Below are positions 35,507-46,005 of a stretch of 64,000 nt of DNA, in pieces. Position 1 is the first letter of the stretch, and every line of letters starts with the position of its first letter. Source of the stretch: Spirochaetia bacterium (lineage in GTDB: Bacteria; Spirochaetota; Leptospiria; Leptospirales; Leptonemataceae). The notes beneath the pieces were generated by a model. The model ran no database searches and was not told where the DNA came from. It was given only the letters and a program-made list of their open reading frames with translations. A program made the translations under genes and the position numbers. The stretch covers positions 1 to 64,000 of the forward strand of contig VFLI01000053.1 of NCBI GenBank assembly GCA_009885105.1, written 5' to 3'.

Positions 35507-36783
35507 GGTTCAAACCCTCTGTTTGCGGAGTCGGCCCGGGGGGGCGCGAACTCAAGAATTTTTGGCATCACATCACGGAAAAAATCCCTGTTCAACCTCT
35601 CCGATCCCAGGCATTCATAATGTACCTGTTCGATAAAAAGATCCCTTGGATAGTACGGCTGCGAGAATCGAATCATGCGGGCGCCCGGATATCGCGCAAG
35701 CATCTTTACAACCGCCGGAAAATATTCGCGGTGATATTTCGTATCTCTGTAAGCATCGATGGAAGGCATATCGGTCATAATGAATCTGATGCCAAGGGAA
35801 GTTGTTTCTTTCACCAGGTCCTCGAGAGGGTCAAGAACAGACGTTGCCCCATCCAGCGCCTGTTTCTGCATTTCAATCTGGCTGTCACGGAGCGAAAAGT
35901 GATAATATCTTTGAGAAGGCGTGAGGCGGTTACCCAGATTGATCTGCCCGTATCTCTCGCGCATATCCCTTTCAATATTCTTATTGTCCTCAATTCGCGG
36001 GATATCAATGTAGCATCTTTCCTGCTGTAATCCGGCACAACTGCGGCATTCGGAAGGCAGGGGATGGTCACCCAGGTATTCCAATTTGAATCCAAATGTA
36101 TAGTGCACCAGGGCGTCACGAAACTTGTACGAATGCACAGTCAGAGGAATCGCTTCCCGCAAAATGAAAACACGCTCAGCTCCGGTAAGCTGCTCGCTCA
36201 ATTCTCCGATGTCGAAAAGATGCAGATAACGGTGTGAAAATACATCCCAGATCATTTCGCCGGTGATATGCGACGGTGTTTCCCGGCCACCGACCGGACG
36301 CAGGAGTCTGGTGAGCCTTCTGTCGAACCGATTCCATAAAAAGCGGCCAAGGCTGTCATCGAATGAATCGGAGTATATCATCTGTGGATCGTGGTAGGCG
36401 TGACTCCAGGATTTCTGAAATATCGCCGGATCGCCTGCAAAAATCAAGGCCGAAGGTTTCCGTGTCCTGTTGCGAAGATACTTTCTCAGGTAATACTTAA
36501 AATACCGCTGTCCCATCGCCGGAAGGCTGAAATTGTACATGCTGTACGGCTCGCCGGGCGTCGGTGCGTGGCCCATCAGGCTCATGCTGCGGGAATCTCC
36601 GAATACTATGTAATCAAACTCCGGCGCGGAACTTTCTGCAAGATTCTTGCGGTGGTTCGTCATAAAGACTCCGGCGCCCGATGCGTATTCCATCGGCAGA
36701 AATCGCACGGTGATCTCCAGCGCCGCGAAAACCAGCGCCGTGATGATGAGCGCCGGGTACTTAAAACGCGAAATAAATGACAT
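35503..36783 (-). CDS. SGNH-type O-acyltransferase partner (DUF1574/AlgX-like)
   Basis: A 426-residue protein with an N-terminal signal anchor (YPALIITALVFAALEITVRF) and a periplasmic domain with the GDS motif in YIVFGDSRSMSL and a C-terminal EQVHYECLGSERLN region containing the catalytic-like His. It is distinct in sequence from the second SGNH protein downstream. It overlaps the MBOAT gene by 23 nt and the next gene by 4 nt. Likely role: second acyl transfer or release step in acylation of an extracellular glycan; the glycan itself is unknown. Confidence 0.75.
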   Translation of the reverse strand: MSFISRFKYPALIITALVFAALEITVRFLPMEYASGAGVFMTNHRKNLAESSAPEFDYIVFGDSRSMSLMGHAPTPGEPYSMYNFSLPAMGQRYFKYYLRKYLRNRTRKPSALIFAGDPAIFQKSWSHAYHDPQMIYSDSFDDSLGRFLWNRFDRRLTRLLRPVGGRETPSHITGEMIWDVFSHRYLHLFDIGELSEQLTGAERVFILREAIPLTVHSYKFRDALVHYTFGFKLEYLGDHPLPSECRSCAGLQQERCYIDIPRIEDNKNIERDMRERYGQINLGNRLTPSQRYYHFSLRDSQIEMQKQALDGATSVLDPLEDLVKETTSLGIRFIMTDMPSIDAYRDTKYHREYFPAVVKMLARYPGARMIRFSQPYYPRDLFIEQVHYECLGSERLNRDFFRDVMPKILEFAPPRADSANRGFEP

Positions 36784-38266
36784 CTTTGCCGAACACTCCC
36801 AGAGTTAAGATCATGAAAAACATGGCCGAATACACAAGAACCCGCTGATACAGCGGTCTGTCGAAAATCCAGAATGTGTTCTTCGTGCGGTAGGCCGCTG
36901 TGTCCAGAAGAAACAGAAGCGCGATTTTCTTTACAATTTCCACAGTGTACTGTCCGGCGGCGGGCACGCCGTTCACCGGATCCGTCATGTTCCAGGGAAA
37001 AGTAAAAAGACTTTTCAACAGAGCGATCGAATGATCCAGATCGTACGCGCGAAAGAATATGGCCGTGATGCCGAACGTCGTCCAGGTTCCTGCCATTTTT
37101 AACAGATTCGCAGTCGCTTTCCAGAATGGAGGGGCTGTCTCCGGCAGACGCGGCAGATACGGCTGCAGAATTCCGTACATCACGATCCAGATGCCGCAGA
37201 AACCGCCCCATATCAGAAAAGTCCAGCTGGCTCCGTGCCAGAGACCCATCAGCACAAAAGCCAGGAAAAGATTTTTGTGTTTGTGAAAAACGCCTAACTG
37301 ACTTCCGCCCAGAGGAATGTAAATGTAGTCCGTGACCCACCGGTTCAGAGAAATATGCCATCGCCTCCAGAGATCGACGGGATTCTGCGAAAACTGCGGC
37401 GTGTTGAAATTCGTCATCATGCGAAAGCCCATCATGCTCGCCGCGCCCAGAGCGATGCTGGAATATCCCGCGAAATCGCCGTAGATCTGAAGAGAGAACG
37501 CCAGCGAAGACGCAAAAACCTGAAATCCGCCGTGCCCGGATGCCGACATGGGGCTGGTAAGATACAGACCCTTGCCCGGCAGATACACCTGTGCAACGAT
37601 GGGAGCCAGATTGTCCGCCACGTACACTTTCATAAAAAACCCGATCAGGATCAGCCAGGCGCCGTTTCGCATATCGTCCCAGCGAAATTCGCGGCGGTTC
37701 TTCATCTGCGGCATAAGTTCTTTTGCGCGATTGATGGGTCCGGCCACCAGCTGCGGAAAAAAACTCACAAACAGCGCGTAATCGAGGAAATTTCTTTCCG
37801 CTCTGATTGTGCGCCGGTACACGTCGATCGTGTAGGCCATGCTCTGGAATGTGTAGAAACTGATTCCCACCGGCAGAATCGCATTCAGGAAGAGCGAATG
37901 TCCGCCGTCGGGAAATGCGCCCGGCGAAAATGAATTGGCCATGGACGCAAAGCTTCCGATGAAAAAATCATAATACTTGAATATACCCAGAAGAATCAGA
38001 TTCAGAACAACGGAAATAGTGATCAGAACTTTTCTGCGGGTCTGTGACTGCAGACTGTCAAGCCCGATACCCACGGCATAGTCCACAACCGTCGAAAGCA
38101 GAATCAAACCCAGATAGGCCCAGTCCCAGTAGCCGTAAAAAAAATACGATGCAAGAAGCAGCATCCTGTTCTGGTACAGACGGCTCCCGGCAAAACCCTG
38201 GAGGCCCCAGTACAGACTCAGGACTATTATAAAGAAGAAAATAAAGACTGCGGAATTGAAAACCAT
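36761..38266 (-). CDS. MBOAT family O-acyltransferase (AlgI/DltB-like)
   Basis: A 501-residue membrane-bound O-acyltransferase, AlgI/PatA-like in length, that passes an acyl group from a cytosolic donor across the membrane. About ten hydrophobic segments are seen. Signatures are SFYTFQSMAYTIDVYRR, FPQLVAGPI, WRRWHISLNRWVTDYIYIPLGG with the first conserved His, and VLMGLWHGASWTFLIWG with the second, invariant His. It heads an operon with two SGNH partner genes. The substrate polymer is not identifiable. Confidence 0.93.
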   Translation of the reverse strand: MVFNSAVFIFFFIIVLSLYWGLQGFAGSRLYQNRMLLLASYFFYGYWDWAYLGLILLSTVVDYAVGIGLDSLQSQTRRKVLITISVVLNLILLGIFKYYDFFIGSFASMANSFSPGAFPDGGHSLFLNAILPVGISFYTFQSMAYTIDVYRRTIRAERNFLDYALFVSFFPQLVAGPINRAKELMPQMKNRREFRWDDMRNGAWLILIGFFMKVYVADNLAPIVAQVYLPGKGLYLTSPMSASGHGGFQVFASSLAFSLQIYGDFAGYSSIALGAASMMGFRMMTNFNTPQFSQNPVDLWRRWHISLNRWVTDYIYIPLGGSQLGVFHKHKNLFLAFVLMGLWHGASWTFLIWGGFCGIWIVMYGILQPYLPRLPETAPPFWKATANLLKMAGTWTTFGITAIFFRAYDLDHSIALLKSLFTFPWNMTDPVNGVPAAGQYTVEIVKKIALLFLLDTAAYRTKNTFWIFDRPLYQRVLVYSAMFFMILTLGVFGKDVIYFAF

Positions 38267-38381
38267 ACAGCTCAGGCCACTAAATCAGGGCTGTAACAGG
38301 AAGAAAAGATGAAATTTACGGCATTCCCCTCACTCTGAACCGAAAAGAAGCTGCTCCCCGGTGTCTTCTGTGGGCGTTGCC

Positions 38382-38825
38382 TCATGAAAATCGGTCGGCA
38401 CCGGCTGACGCGCCGCCTTCCGAGCCCGGACGAAGCGCTCTGTTCTCCAGAATTTCCGTATACCTTCGCCAGCGTTCAGCGGCTTTAGAATCGCCCTGAT
38501 GCATTTCAAAATAGCAGGTCTCGGCTCCGGCGGGAATCGTGCATTTGAACATCACGTCCCAGCGGCCCGTGCGGCCCTGCGACAGCAGAAATTCCATGGC
38601 CGCGTCGATCATGCCCTGAACAAAATATCTCTGCACGCGGCAGTCGAACGCTCCATAATGATCCTGGTGCGGACACCAGTCGATATGAAAATTCACGCTG
38701 CTCTCACCGGCAATGTTCGGCGATTCCAGCGAAGCATATACGATGCGATTGATGATCGTGGCGCGGATGTTTGAGACCTTTTCCGTGCCGGAGCAGAGTT
38801 GCCACGAAATTTCACGAAATCGCAC
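38382..38825 (-). CDS. Hypothetical protein downstream of papain-like protease
   Basis: A 147-residue frame whose 5' end lies inside the hairpin repeat at 38801-38908, so the true start is probably further downstream (before VSNIRATIINRIVY at about 38775). The predicted core is helical and alpha/beta, with Cys in HIDWCPHQDHYG and CRVQRYFVQGM and a terminal segment GETCYFEMHQGDSKAAERW. No signal peptide is visible. The family is not recognised. Confidence 0.45.
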   Translation of the reverse strand: MRFREISWQLCSGTEKVSNIRATIINRIVYASLESPNIAGESSVNFHIDWCPHQDHYGAFDCRVQRYFVQGMIDAAMEFLLSQGRTGRWDVMFKCTIPAGAETCYFEMHQGDSKAAERWRRYTEILENRALRPGSEGGASAGADRFS

Positions 38826-38908
38826 GAAAAAAAGAAATACGAGAATTCATCAGTTCGTTCTTATTTCTCTCTATCCATTTCGTGTTTTTCGTGTCCTTTC
38901 GTGGCGAA
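38801..38908. repeat. Hairpin element, CACGAAA family
   Basis: The left arm (38801-38828) has three units starting CACGAAA at 10-nt spacing. The right arm (38879-38906) has three complementary TTCGTG units at 9-10-nt spacing. GCCACGAAA at the outer edge of the left arm is the exact complement of TTTCGTGGC at the outer edge of the right arm. The region between them, AGAAAT...ATTTCT, extends the stem. The element begins only 9 nt after the stop of the protease gene at 38917. Confidence 0.85.
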
Positions 38909-38916
38909 TTTCCCCG

Positions 38917-41481
38917 TCACCTGTCCTTGATAAAGGCCAGTCTCATATCGTTGGGCGAGATCTGCCTGCTGCTGATATCCACTACCGCCGTTTTTCCGGC
39001 GCCGGACAGCCGCATCTTGAATCCGTCGGTTTCCAGGAAACTGCTCATCGCCGCATAGCTTCCGTTGATGCTTTTTGGCGCGGCCGATCCCATCTTCAGA
39101 GAACAGGCGAAATTTGCGCCGGTCGCCTGAATACTCAGAACATATTCGACAGGCGCCGTATTGCCGTCCCATTCTATCGCCTTCCAGTTTCCGACAAATC
39201 GATCGATGCCCGCCGCGGCCATGACTCTGTGGTTCACGCGCTGGCGCGGTACATTGATAAACGCCGACACCACATTGGAATTCGGCGATTCGCCCAGCTC
39301 TGATTTCGAACGTACGGCGTACAGAAACAGATCGCCGGGATTTCCGGGAAACGCTTCCTGATAGGTGAACGCCCCGGTGACGTTTTTCACAAAGCGAAAT
39401 TCCCGGTCGGTTTCTTTCTTGCGAAAGATGTAGTACTCTGTTGCCTCTTTCACCGCGCTCCAACGAAGAGTAACGATCTTTTTGGCATTGTCGACTGTGC
39501 GGGTCAGTCCCGAAGGCGCAGGCGGGGTGACGCCTCTCTGCGCGCTTGGATTTGTGCGCCCGACAGCCGGCTCTCCGTATTCACCGTAACCGGCTGCATT
39601 TTCAGCCAGAACAAAATAGGCGAACTCAGAACCGGATTTTACCTCCGGGGACTGATCCGTGTACTCTGTTCCGGTGCTCTCAAAAGGATCATCGCTCATT
39701 TCTTCAGATTCCACATTGTATCGGTATACATAGTATTTTGTCGCCGTGGGCACGCTCTGCCATTTAATCACGATTTTATCTTTGTACTGCCCATCCGAAG
39801 CCTCAACTCCCTGCACGGCCGCCGGCGGTGTGTTCTGTCCGCCGACCATTGCTTCCGCCGCATCGCTCCAGGGACCGCTGCCGGTTCTGTTGACGCCGCG
39901 AACTCTGTAACGGTTGGGGCCGTCGGTGACAGGCCGGGCATCCTCGTAGGAATCTCCGGAGACAGTCTGAGCGAGCACAGCCCACTGACGCCGCGCTGAA
40001 TCATATCGCGCCACCGTATAGCTTGATGCATTACCGGCCGGACTCCAGGTGAGGTCCACCTTCCCGTCCGATCCCTGTCCGGCCTCCAGACCCACGACCT
40101 GCCCCGGCACCGAATTCTGAACCTGGGCTTTCGCAAATCCTTCCGCCACAGGAGATTCTTCCGGATTCGATCTGCCGCTGTCTCCGACTGCCACGATTCT
40201 GTACTGATAGGAGACATCCGGCTGAACGGCCGTATCCGTGTAGGTTTTTTCATCCGAGTTGCCCACATCTTCGTATTCGTCTTCGCCTGGATTGGCGCGC
40301 TGTATTTCATAGGTCACGGCATTTTCGACATCGCTCCAGCTGACGACAACTCTGTCCGCGTACGTGCCCCGTGTTGCGGCGACAGTCTTCGGAGAATCGA
40401 TATCCGTAATTTCAACGGGATCTTCTACAATTGCAGGTTCATTAGGTTCATCGGGTTCATCGTTCGGGCCGGGTCCTGGACCTGGACTGGGTCCTGGACC
40501 TGGAGTCGGCTCGGGTTCGTCCGGTTCATTGTTGGGCCCTGGCTGCGGCGCTCCGCCCTGGCCGATCAGAGTGTAAGCCTCATCGGCGCCCTGCGACATG
40601 AAATCGTACGCGATCCAGCCGTACCCGTTTGTGCCCCAGTCTGTGTCCCAGGAATTGAACAGCCTGAAAGCTCCGCGCATGCCCTGTGCCGAAGTTTTGC
40701 CGTCATCATAACCAACGACAGTTATCGCATGCCCTCCGCGGAAGGGGCCCTCGAAATGATCGTACACTGCAGAACCCAGCTGATAAAAATTATCATACAC
40801 TTTCACGCCGATCAGTATCGGACTTCCGGAGGCCAGCACGGCCTTCAGCGCGTCGGGATTTGTATAGTCGAGCTGCTCAAATCTTTCCATGCGGAATTCG
40901 CCGGCCTTTCGCTTCATCTCCGCCGTCGGCTGCGCTCGAAAATCCGATTCCGCGTACGGCATATACTTCCAGGGCAGAGCGCCGACTTTTACGAGAAGAT
41001 CCAGCGCGTCTGTTGGATACGACCCGTCGTCGCTGCCGCCGTTGATCTGATTGTACGTGAAGGCAGGAGTGAAAACCTTCTCTCCGGCGCCGCCACTCCA
41101 GGGAGAATCGTAGCCCCAGTTCCGCCGGGCGTTTTCATGAAAAGAACGAATCGCATAGGTGGAGGACCAGCCCACACAGCTCCCCTGCCGACCCTGGTTT
41201 CCGATAGGCGGCATCTTTGGCGACAGGTCGACGCTTGAGGGCAGACCGCGGTGCCGTATAAAATTTGCGCTGGACTGGGGCACAGCAGCGAGCCTGTCCG
41301 CCGGAGTCGGCTGGTAACCGCAGTGGAATTTTCCGCTGCGGCAGGCTGCAGGCTGGACCTTTGCGGGATTGAACCCTCTCTGTGTGAAAATCGGTACAAC
41401 CGCCACAAGCGCCGAAAGCAGCAAAAGACTGCCGGCGATTCTCAATCCATCGTTATTTTTATATATTTTACTTAGTTTCAT
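38917..41481 (-). CDS. Secreted papain-like (C1A) cysteine protease with FN3 repeats
   Basis: About 854 residues. A signal anchor (LLLLSALVAVVPIF) is followed by a C1A papain-fold domain with the nucleophile in NQGRQGSCVGWSSTYA, the His in FRGGHAITVVGYDDG, and the Asn in LFNSWDTDWGTNGYGW, so the triad is intact. A Pro/Gly/Glu/Asp linker (about residues 320-365) leads to four or five fibronectin type III domains (for example ATRGTYADRVVVSWSDVENA) and a C-terminal beta-rich domain. The layout suggests a secreted or surface-bound protease with carbohydrate- or protein-binding FN3 modules. The start at 41481 has GGAG 6 nt upstream; an ATG at 41493 is less well supported. Confidence 0.85.
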   Translation of the reverse strand: MKLSKIYKNNDGLRIAGSLLLLSALVAVVPIFTQRGFNPAKVQPAACRSGKFHCGYQPTPADRLAAVPQSSANFIRHRGLPSSVDLSPKMPPIGNQGRQGSCVGWSSTYAIRSFHENARRNWGYDSPWSGGAGEKVFTPAFTYNQINGGSDDGSYPTDALDLLVKVGALPWKYMPYAESDFRAQPTAEMKRKAGEFRMERFEQLDYTNPDALKAVLASGSPILIGVKVYDNFYQLGSAVYDHFEGPFRGGHAITVVGYDDGKTSAQGMRGAFRLFNSWDTDWGTNGYGWIAYDFMSQGADEAYTLIGQGGAPQPGPNNEPDEPEPTPGPGPSPGPGPGPNDEPDEPNEPAIVEDPVEITDIDSPKTVAATRGTYADRVVVSWSDVENAVTYEIQRANPGEDEYEDVGNSDEKTYTDTAVQPDVSYQYRIVAVGDSGRSNPEESPVAEGFAKAQVQNSVPGQVVGLEAGQGSDGKVDLTWSPAGNASSYTVARYDSARRQWAVLAQTVSGDSYEDARPVTDGPNRYRVRGVNRTGSGPWSDAAEAMVGGQNTPPAAVQGVEASDGQYKDKIVIKWQSVPTATKYYVYRYNVESEEMSDDPFESTGTEYTDQSPEVKSGSEFAYFVLAENAAGYGEYGEPAVGRTNPSAQRGVTPPAPSGLTRTVDNAKKIVTLRWSAVKEATEYYIFRKKETDREFRFVKNVTGAFTYQEAFPGNPGDLFLYAVRSKSELGESPNSNVVSAFINVPRQRVNHRVMAAAGIDRFVGNWKAIEWDGNTAPVEYVLSIQATGANFACSLKMGSAAPKSINGSYAAMSSFLETDGFKMRLSGAGKTAVVDISSRQISPNDMRLAFIKDR

Positions 41482-41592
41482 GCGCCGCTCCACTCAGCTC
41501 TGCTGTGATTCGCAAAAAGCTGATCTGACTGATTGTTAGACGAACTCGACCACACCATTTGTTTGAACCGTTGAAAAAATCGACAACATTTT

Positions 41593-42948
41593 TTACCGGT
41601 AAATATCCTCGCCTATGGCCGATTTTAGGGCATTTTTTCCCCACTCCGGCGGTTCGGCGCTTATGACATACCTGGACCGGGGTCTTTCGCTGTGCGTGAA
41701 ATTTGTCACAAACAGAATCGTTGCCAGAAAAAGGTACAGGAGGCGAAGAAGCGCCCGTCCGGTCGTCTGCATCCAGGCCGGAATCACGCTGCGCAGAGTC
41801 AGATAGGAGAGCAGCCAGAGGGCGATGGATGAGGAGAGCCAGTATTCAGAAATATAGCCGGCCCACCATCCGAAAAAAATCAGAGAAGGCGGCAGCCAGC
41901 ATGCGAACAAAACAAGTTCGACCCGGCTGGTGTGCCACAGAGTCCGCAGGCGAAAAAAAGACAGAGCGATGACTGCCAGAAAAAATGCCGGCAACATATT
42001 GAAAGCGAACGAGCCCGGAGACAGAAAATCGCTGAAATTGACACGAAAATGATCGATTCTGCTTCCGATAACGAGAAAAGCTTCCCCGAATCCGTGCCAG
42101 GTCCAGAGAACCCTCTGCGACAGAGTGGCCGGCAGACCCCAGCTGTCGGACAGAATGTACATCAGCATCCAGCGCGTGAAGCTGCGCGGCTCCTGAGAGG
42201 ACAATTCCCGGCCCAGAACAACCAGACCGATGTAAAGGTACGCCGCGACAACGACACCGCCGACCACCAGGACATAACCGGACACAATGAGCATTTCGCG
42301 GCCGAACCATCGCCCGCTCCTGGGAGCGCGGACCCGGGAAGCCGGAGGGAATTTCGCAGCAGATCTTTTTCGCATGCCGCTTCCCAGAAGAAGAGCGGCC
42401 GGCACGAAGGTCATGAACAGAACATTTGCCTGATGGAAATAAATGCTCCAGACCTGAACGACTGCCGCGGAGGCCAGCAGGGGCAGGGAAAATCCCTTCT
42501 CTGCCGCATAGACGCACAGAAGGAAGAGCAGAGCAATGAGCAGCGCCGGCGGAAGCGCCGTGTCGTTGTGCTGGGAAAAAAACCAGAACGATTCCGTAAA
42601 GGCGACGCAGGCCGCGACACAGATACCCGTCCAGAAATCCCGGTAAATCCGCGCAAATAAAATTACAAAGAGAACCAGAAACAACGCGCCCGATGCCAGC
42701 ATGCGGAGACGCAGAGAAAACATCGGAGGAGAATCCGGACGAAAATACGAAAGTATCTTCATATAAAGAAGACCCGTCGACTCAAAAGCCAGATGGTGCG
42801 GATTGTAGAGAACCGCCTTCCACTGGCCCAGGGAAATATTGTGCAGGTATGTTATCGAATCCCAGTCAAACGTGCGCGAGATAAAACGAATGTTGAAAAG
42901 AACGAGCGCCAGGGCCAGAAGGGCCGCTGTCAGGATTCTGTACTTCAC
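41593..42948 (-). CDS. Polytopic membrane protein, possible GT-C glycosyltransferase
   Basis: A 451-residue inner-membrane protein with about ten hydrophobic segments. The N-terminal region ISRTFDWDSITYLHNI, an acidic motif after the first helix, fits the DxD/DxE-type loop of GT-C glycosyltransferases that use polyprenyl-phosphate sugars. A hydrophilic loop rich in Arg (about 200-220) splits the helices. The family is not certain. It overlaps the upstream membrane-protein gene by 4 nt (ATGA), implying an operon with the aldo/keto reductase gene. Confidence 0.7.
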   Translation of the reverse strand: MKYRILTAALLALALVLFNIRFISRTFDWDSITYLHNISLGQWKAVLYNPHHLAFESTGLLYMKILSYFRPDSPPMFSLRLRMLASGALFLVLFVILFARIYRDFWTGICVAACVAFTESFWFFSQHNDTALPPALLIALLFLLCVYAAEKGFSLPLLASAAVVQVWSIYFHQANVLFMTFVPAALLLGSGMRKRSAAKFPPASRVRAPRSGRWFGREMLIVSGYVLVVGGVVVAAYLYIGLVVLGRELSSQEPRSFTRWMLMYILSDSWGLPATLSQRVLWTWHGFGEAFLVIGSRIDHFRVNFSDFLSPGSFAFNMLPAFFLAVIALSFFRLRTLWHTSRVELVLFACWLPPSLIFFGWWAGYISEYWLSSSIALWLLSYLTLRSVIPAWMQTTGRALLRLLYLFLATILFVTNFTHSERPRSRYVISAEPPEWGKNALKSAIGEDIYR

Positions 42949-43508
42949 AGCAGCCTGTAAACCACCAGTGAATTGTCGCCGATCCAGCGGGAAAAATACG
43001 GCGATGAAACGCTTTCATCCGGGAAATGGAAATAAATCTTTTCCATCGCAAAGATTCTTCTTAAAAATCCGGACCGCAGTTCGATCCGGCAGTCCTGCCG
43101 GGATTTCTGCCAGCGGTGGAGACGATATCCTATGATCCGGCGGTCGATGACAAAACACTCCTTGCCGGTGAGAACCAGTTCTTTGCGCGCGACCGTTCCG
43201 AACCATTTTCCCAGGTCCCAGAATACGGCGGCGGCAAGATAAGCATAAACGCCGACGCTGATCCAGAAATAGAAAGCGGGGTCTTCCAGGAGAGGCAGTT
43301 TCATAACGACGGGCAGCTCCAGGATCCGGACGAACCAGCGAAAAAAATCTCCGACGCAGTGGGCATACCTTCTGGAGTACAGTACCAACCCGGGTATCGC
43401 AAGGCACAGGAATGCAACTGTCCAGGAGAACCCGCGCAGACGAATGAATTCATCGTTGCCGATGATCTTTGAAATACGCCTGTCTTTCCATTCGCGGAAG
43501 AATCTCAT
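42945..43508 (-). CDS. Small membrane protein of unknown function
   Basis: About 187 residues from the ATG at 43508 (AGGA lies 5 nt before it); a longer start at 43532 directly follows the aldo/keto reductase stop. Two or three hydrophobic segments (WTVAFLCLAIPGLVLY; FYFWISVGVYAYLAAAVFW) are followed by a basic cytoplasmic region (RIIGYRLHRWQKSRQDCRIEL). It resembles bacterial PH-domain-like membrane proteins but I cannot assign a family. It is sandwiched between two genes with minimal spacing and overlap. Confidence 0.65.
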   Translation of the reverse strand: MRFFREWKDRRISKIIGNDEFIRLRGFSWTVAFLCLAIPGLVLYSRRYAHCVGDFFRWFVRILELPVVMKLPLLEDPAFYFWISVGVYAYLAAAVFWDLGKWFGTVARKELVLTGKECFVIDRRIIGYRLHRWQKSRQDCRIELRSGFLRRIFAMEKIYFHFPDESVSSPYFSRWIGDNSLVVYRLL

Positions 43509-43532
43509 GAGTTCCTGCTCTGCGGCGGGCAT

Positions 43533-44513
<981 letters not shown>

Positions 44514-44647
44514 ATGTTTTTCACAATAACTACAATAACTTCAGTTACAACGCAGTGAATCTGTCAATCCGAATAACTTCAATCTCAATGATGATAACAA
44601 AGGAAACTGTTTGTCTGTCGGTAAATCAAAAAAAATTGAGAAATTCC

Positions 44648-45916
44648 ATGGACAAAATTGTTGTATATGTAATGATCCAGCGATTGAGAGTCTGTCAGAG
44701 AATTTGCTGCTGGACAGCACTGCTGTTCTGCCTGCCGATTTTTGCGGAAGATATTCTGCATCTAAAAAGCGGCGAAGTGATGCGCGGCCGATTCATTGAA
44801 ATGCAGGGAAACGACGTTAAGTTTGAGACAGGCGGCATCAGACGGTTTTACGATCGGGCTCAGATTTGCCGGATGATTCTGGATGCGACGGGAGACAGCG
44901 GTCTTTCCAAAGAATGTGAGGATATTATCATCCGGCCGCCGGCAGTGCAGACGACCCGGCCGCAGGAGAGAGCGCCGGAAGTGGAAAGCAGGCCCGATCA
45001 AACGCCTCTTCTGCCGCAGCAAACGCAGCAGCAGGTAAGGGAACGCGCAGTGGATCGACGCGAACCGGATAAGTCATTCCATCGGGGTCCTTTTTATTTC
45101 AGCCTGTTCGGCGGAACGGGCCGCGGTTACGGCAGTTTCGTTGATCTCTATAAAAACGAATCGGGATACAGTATGGATTCCGCAATTCTGATCACCGATC
45201 CGGATGAAACGAGGCAAATCGTGGGCGCATACAATATAGCCAGCAGTCCCGATTCCATCTATCGATCGCGCGACGCTGGTTTTTCTTTCGCCTATGGAAT
45301 GACAGAACATCTTCATGCGGGCCTGAGCGTAGACACCTATGAATCCAGCATGAAGAATGCGCCCTATCGCCGCTATGACGGTGTTCCCTACATGGATTTT
45401 CTTGCCAATATGTCACTTTTGTCTATGCGTGATCTATTCACGTATCCGGTTCGTCTTGATGAACTTTTCCTTGCTGTAAGAGGAAAGATTGAATTTCCGG
45501 GGATAAACACATATTCATTTCATCTGGGATTTCGCGCAAAGTTATCCAATTTTGAGCCGTATTTTGATGTCTCGGGCGGGACCGGAGCCTTCAACGGACA
45601 CTACAAATTTTCGCCGCAGCTGTACATCGATTCAGCGCTGAGTTTCAAAGGCAAGGCATACCGGTACGAGGCTTCCGCCGGAATTCGCATCTTCGCAACA
45701 GAATCTTTCTATTTCTTCACCGAACTGCATCAGACATCTTATTTCCTGTCCTATCGTGTCGAGGGCACGAAGATAATGCTTGTGTATTTCCCCTTCAATC
45801 CATCCTACGGACTGGGGGGCGGATATATCCCGCTGTTCGCCGGCCAGAGTTTTGAAGATTACAAAAAGAGTCTCTTTTATACAGGACTGCGGTTCGGCGT
45901 TGGTTTTCGAATCTGA
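44648..45916 (+). CDS. Exported outer-membrane protein with N-terminal coiled linker
   Basis: About 422 residues from ATG 44648; a second ATG at 44672 and a distant one at 44555 are possible. A signal peptide ends LFCLPIFA. The N-terminal domain (LHLKSGEVMRGRFIEMQGNDVKFETG) looks like a small beta domain, then a Gln/Pro/Arg-rich linker (about 110-160) leads to a C-terminal beta-barrel with alternating strands ending FGVGFRI. The layout, a SLAP-like or secretin-like small domain plus a barrel, is common in Leptospira outer-membrane proteins of unknown role. Confidence 0.7.
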   Translation: MDKIVVYVMIQRLRVCQRICCWTALLFCLPIFAEDILHLKSGEVMRGRFIEMQGNDVKFETGGIRRFYDRAQICRMILDATGDSGLSKECEDIIIRPPAVQTTRPQERAPEVESRPDQTPLLPQQTQQQVRERAVDRREPDKSFHRGPFYFSLFGGTGRGYGSFVDLYKNESGYSMDSAILITDPDETRQIVGAYNIASSPDSIYRSRDAGFSFAYGMTEHLHAGLSVDTYESSMKNAPYRRYDGVPYMDFLANMSLLSMRDLFTYPVRLDELFLAVRGKIEFPGINTYSFHLGFRAKLSNFEPYFDVSGGTGAFNGHYKFSPQLYIDSALSFKGKAYRYEASAGIRIFATESFYFFTELHQTSYFLSYRVEGTKIMLVYFPFNPSYGLGGGYIPLFAGQSFEDYKKSLFYTGLRFGVGFRI

Positions 45917-46005
45917 AGCTGTCTGCCATCCGGGTCTATAAAAATGACGGCCGCTGTCCATAAATTTCTTATTTACATCTTTTCTATATTTCCAGATTCT
46001 GGAGC

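Noticed and set aside
40436-40550. GGTCCTGG / CGGGTTCATCG repeats as a possible CRISPR or mobile repeat
   Set aside because: They encode the Pro/Gly/Glu/Asp linker of the papain-like protease in frame; there are no unique spacers.
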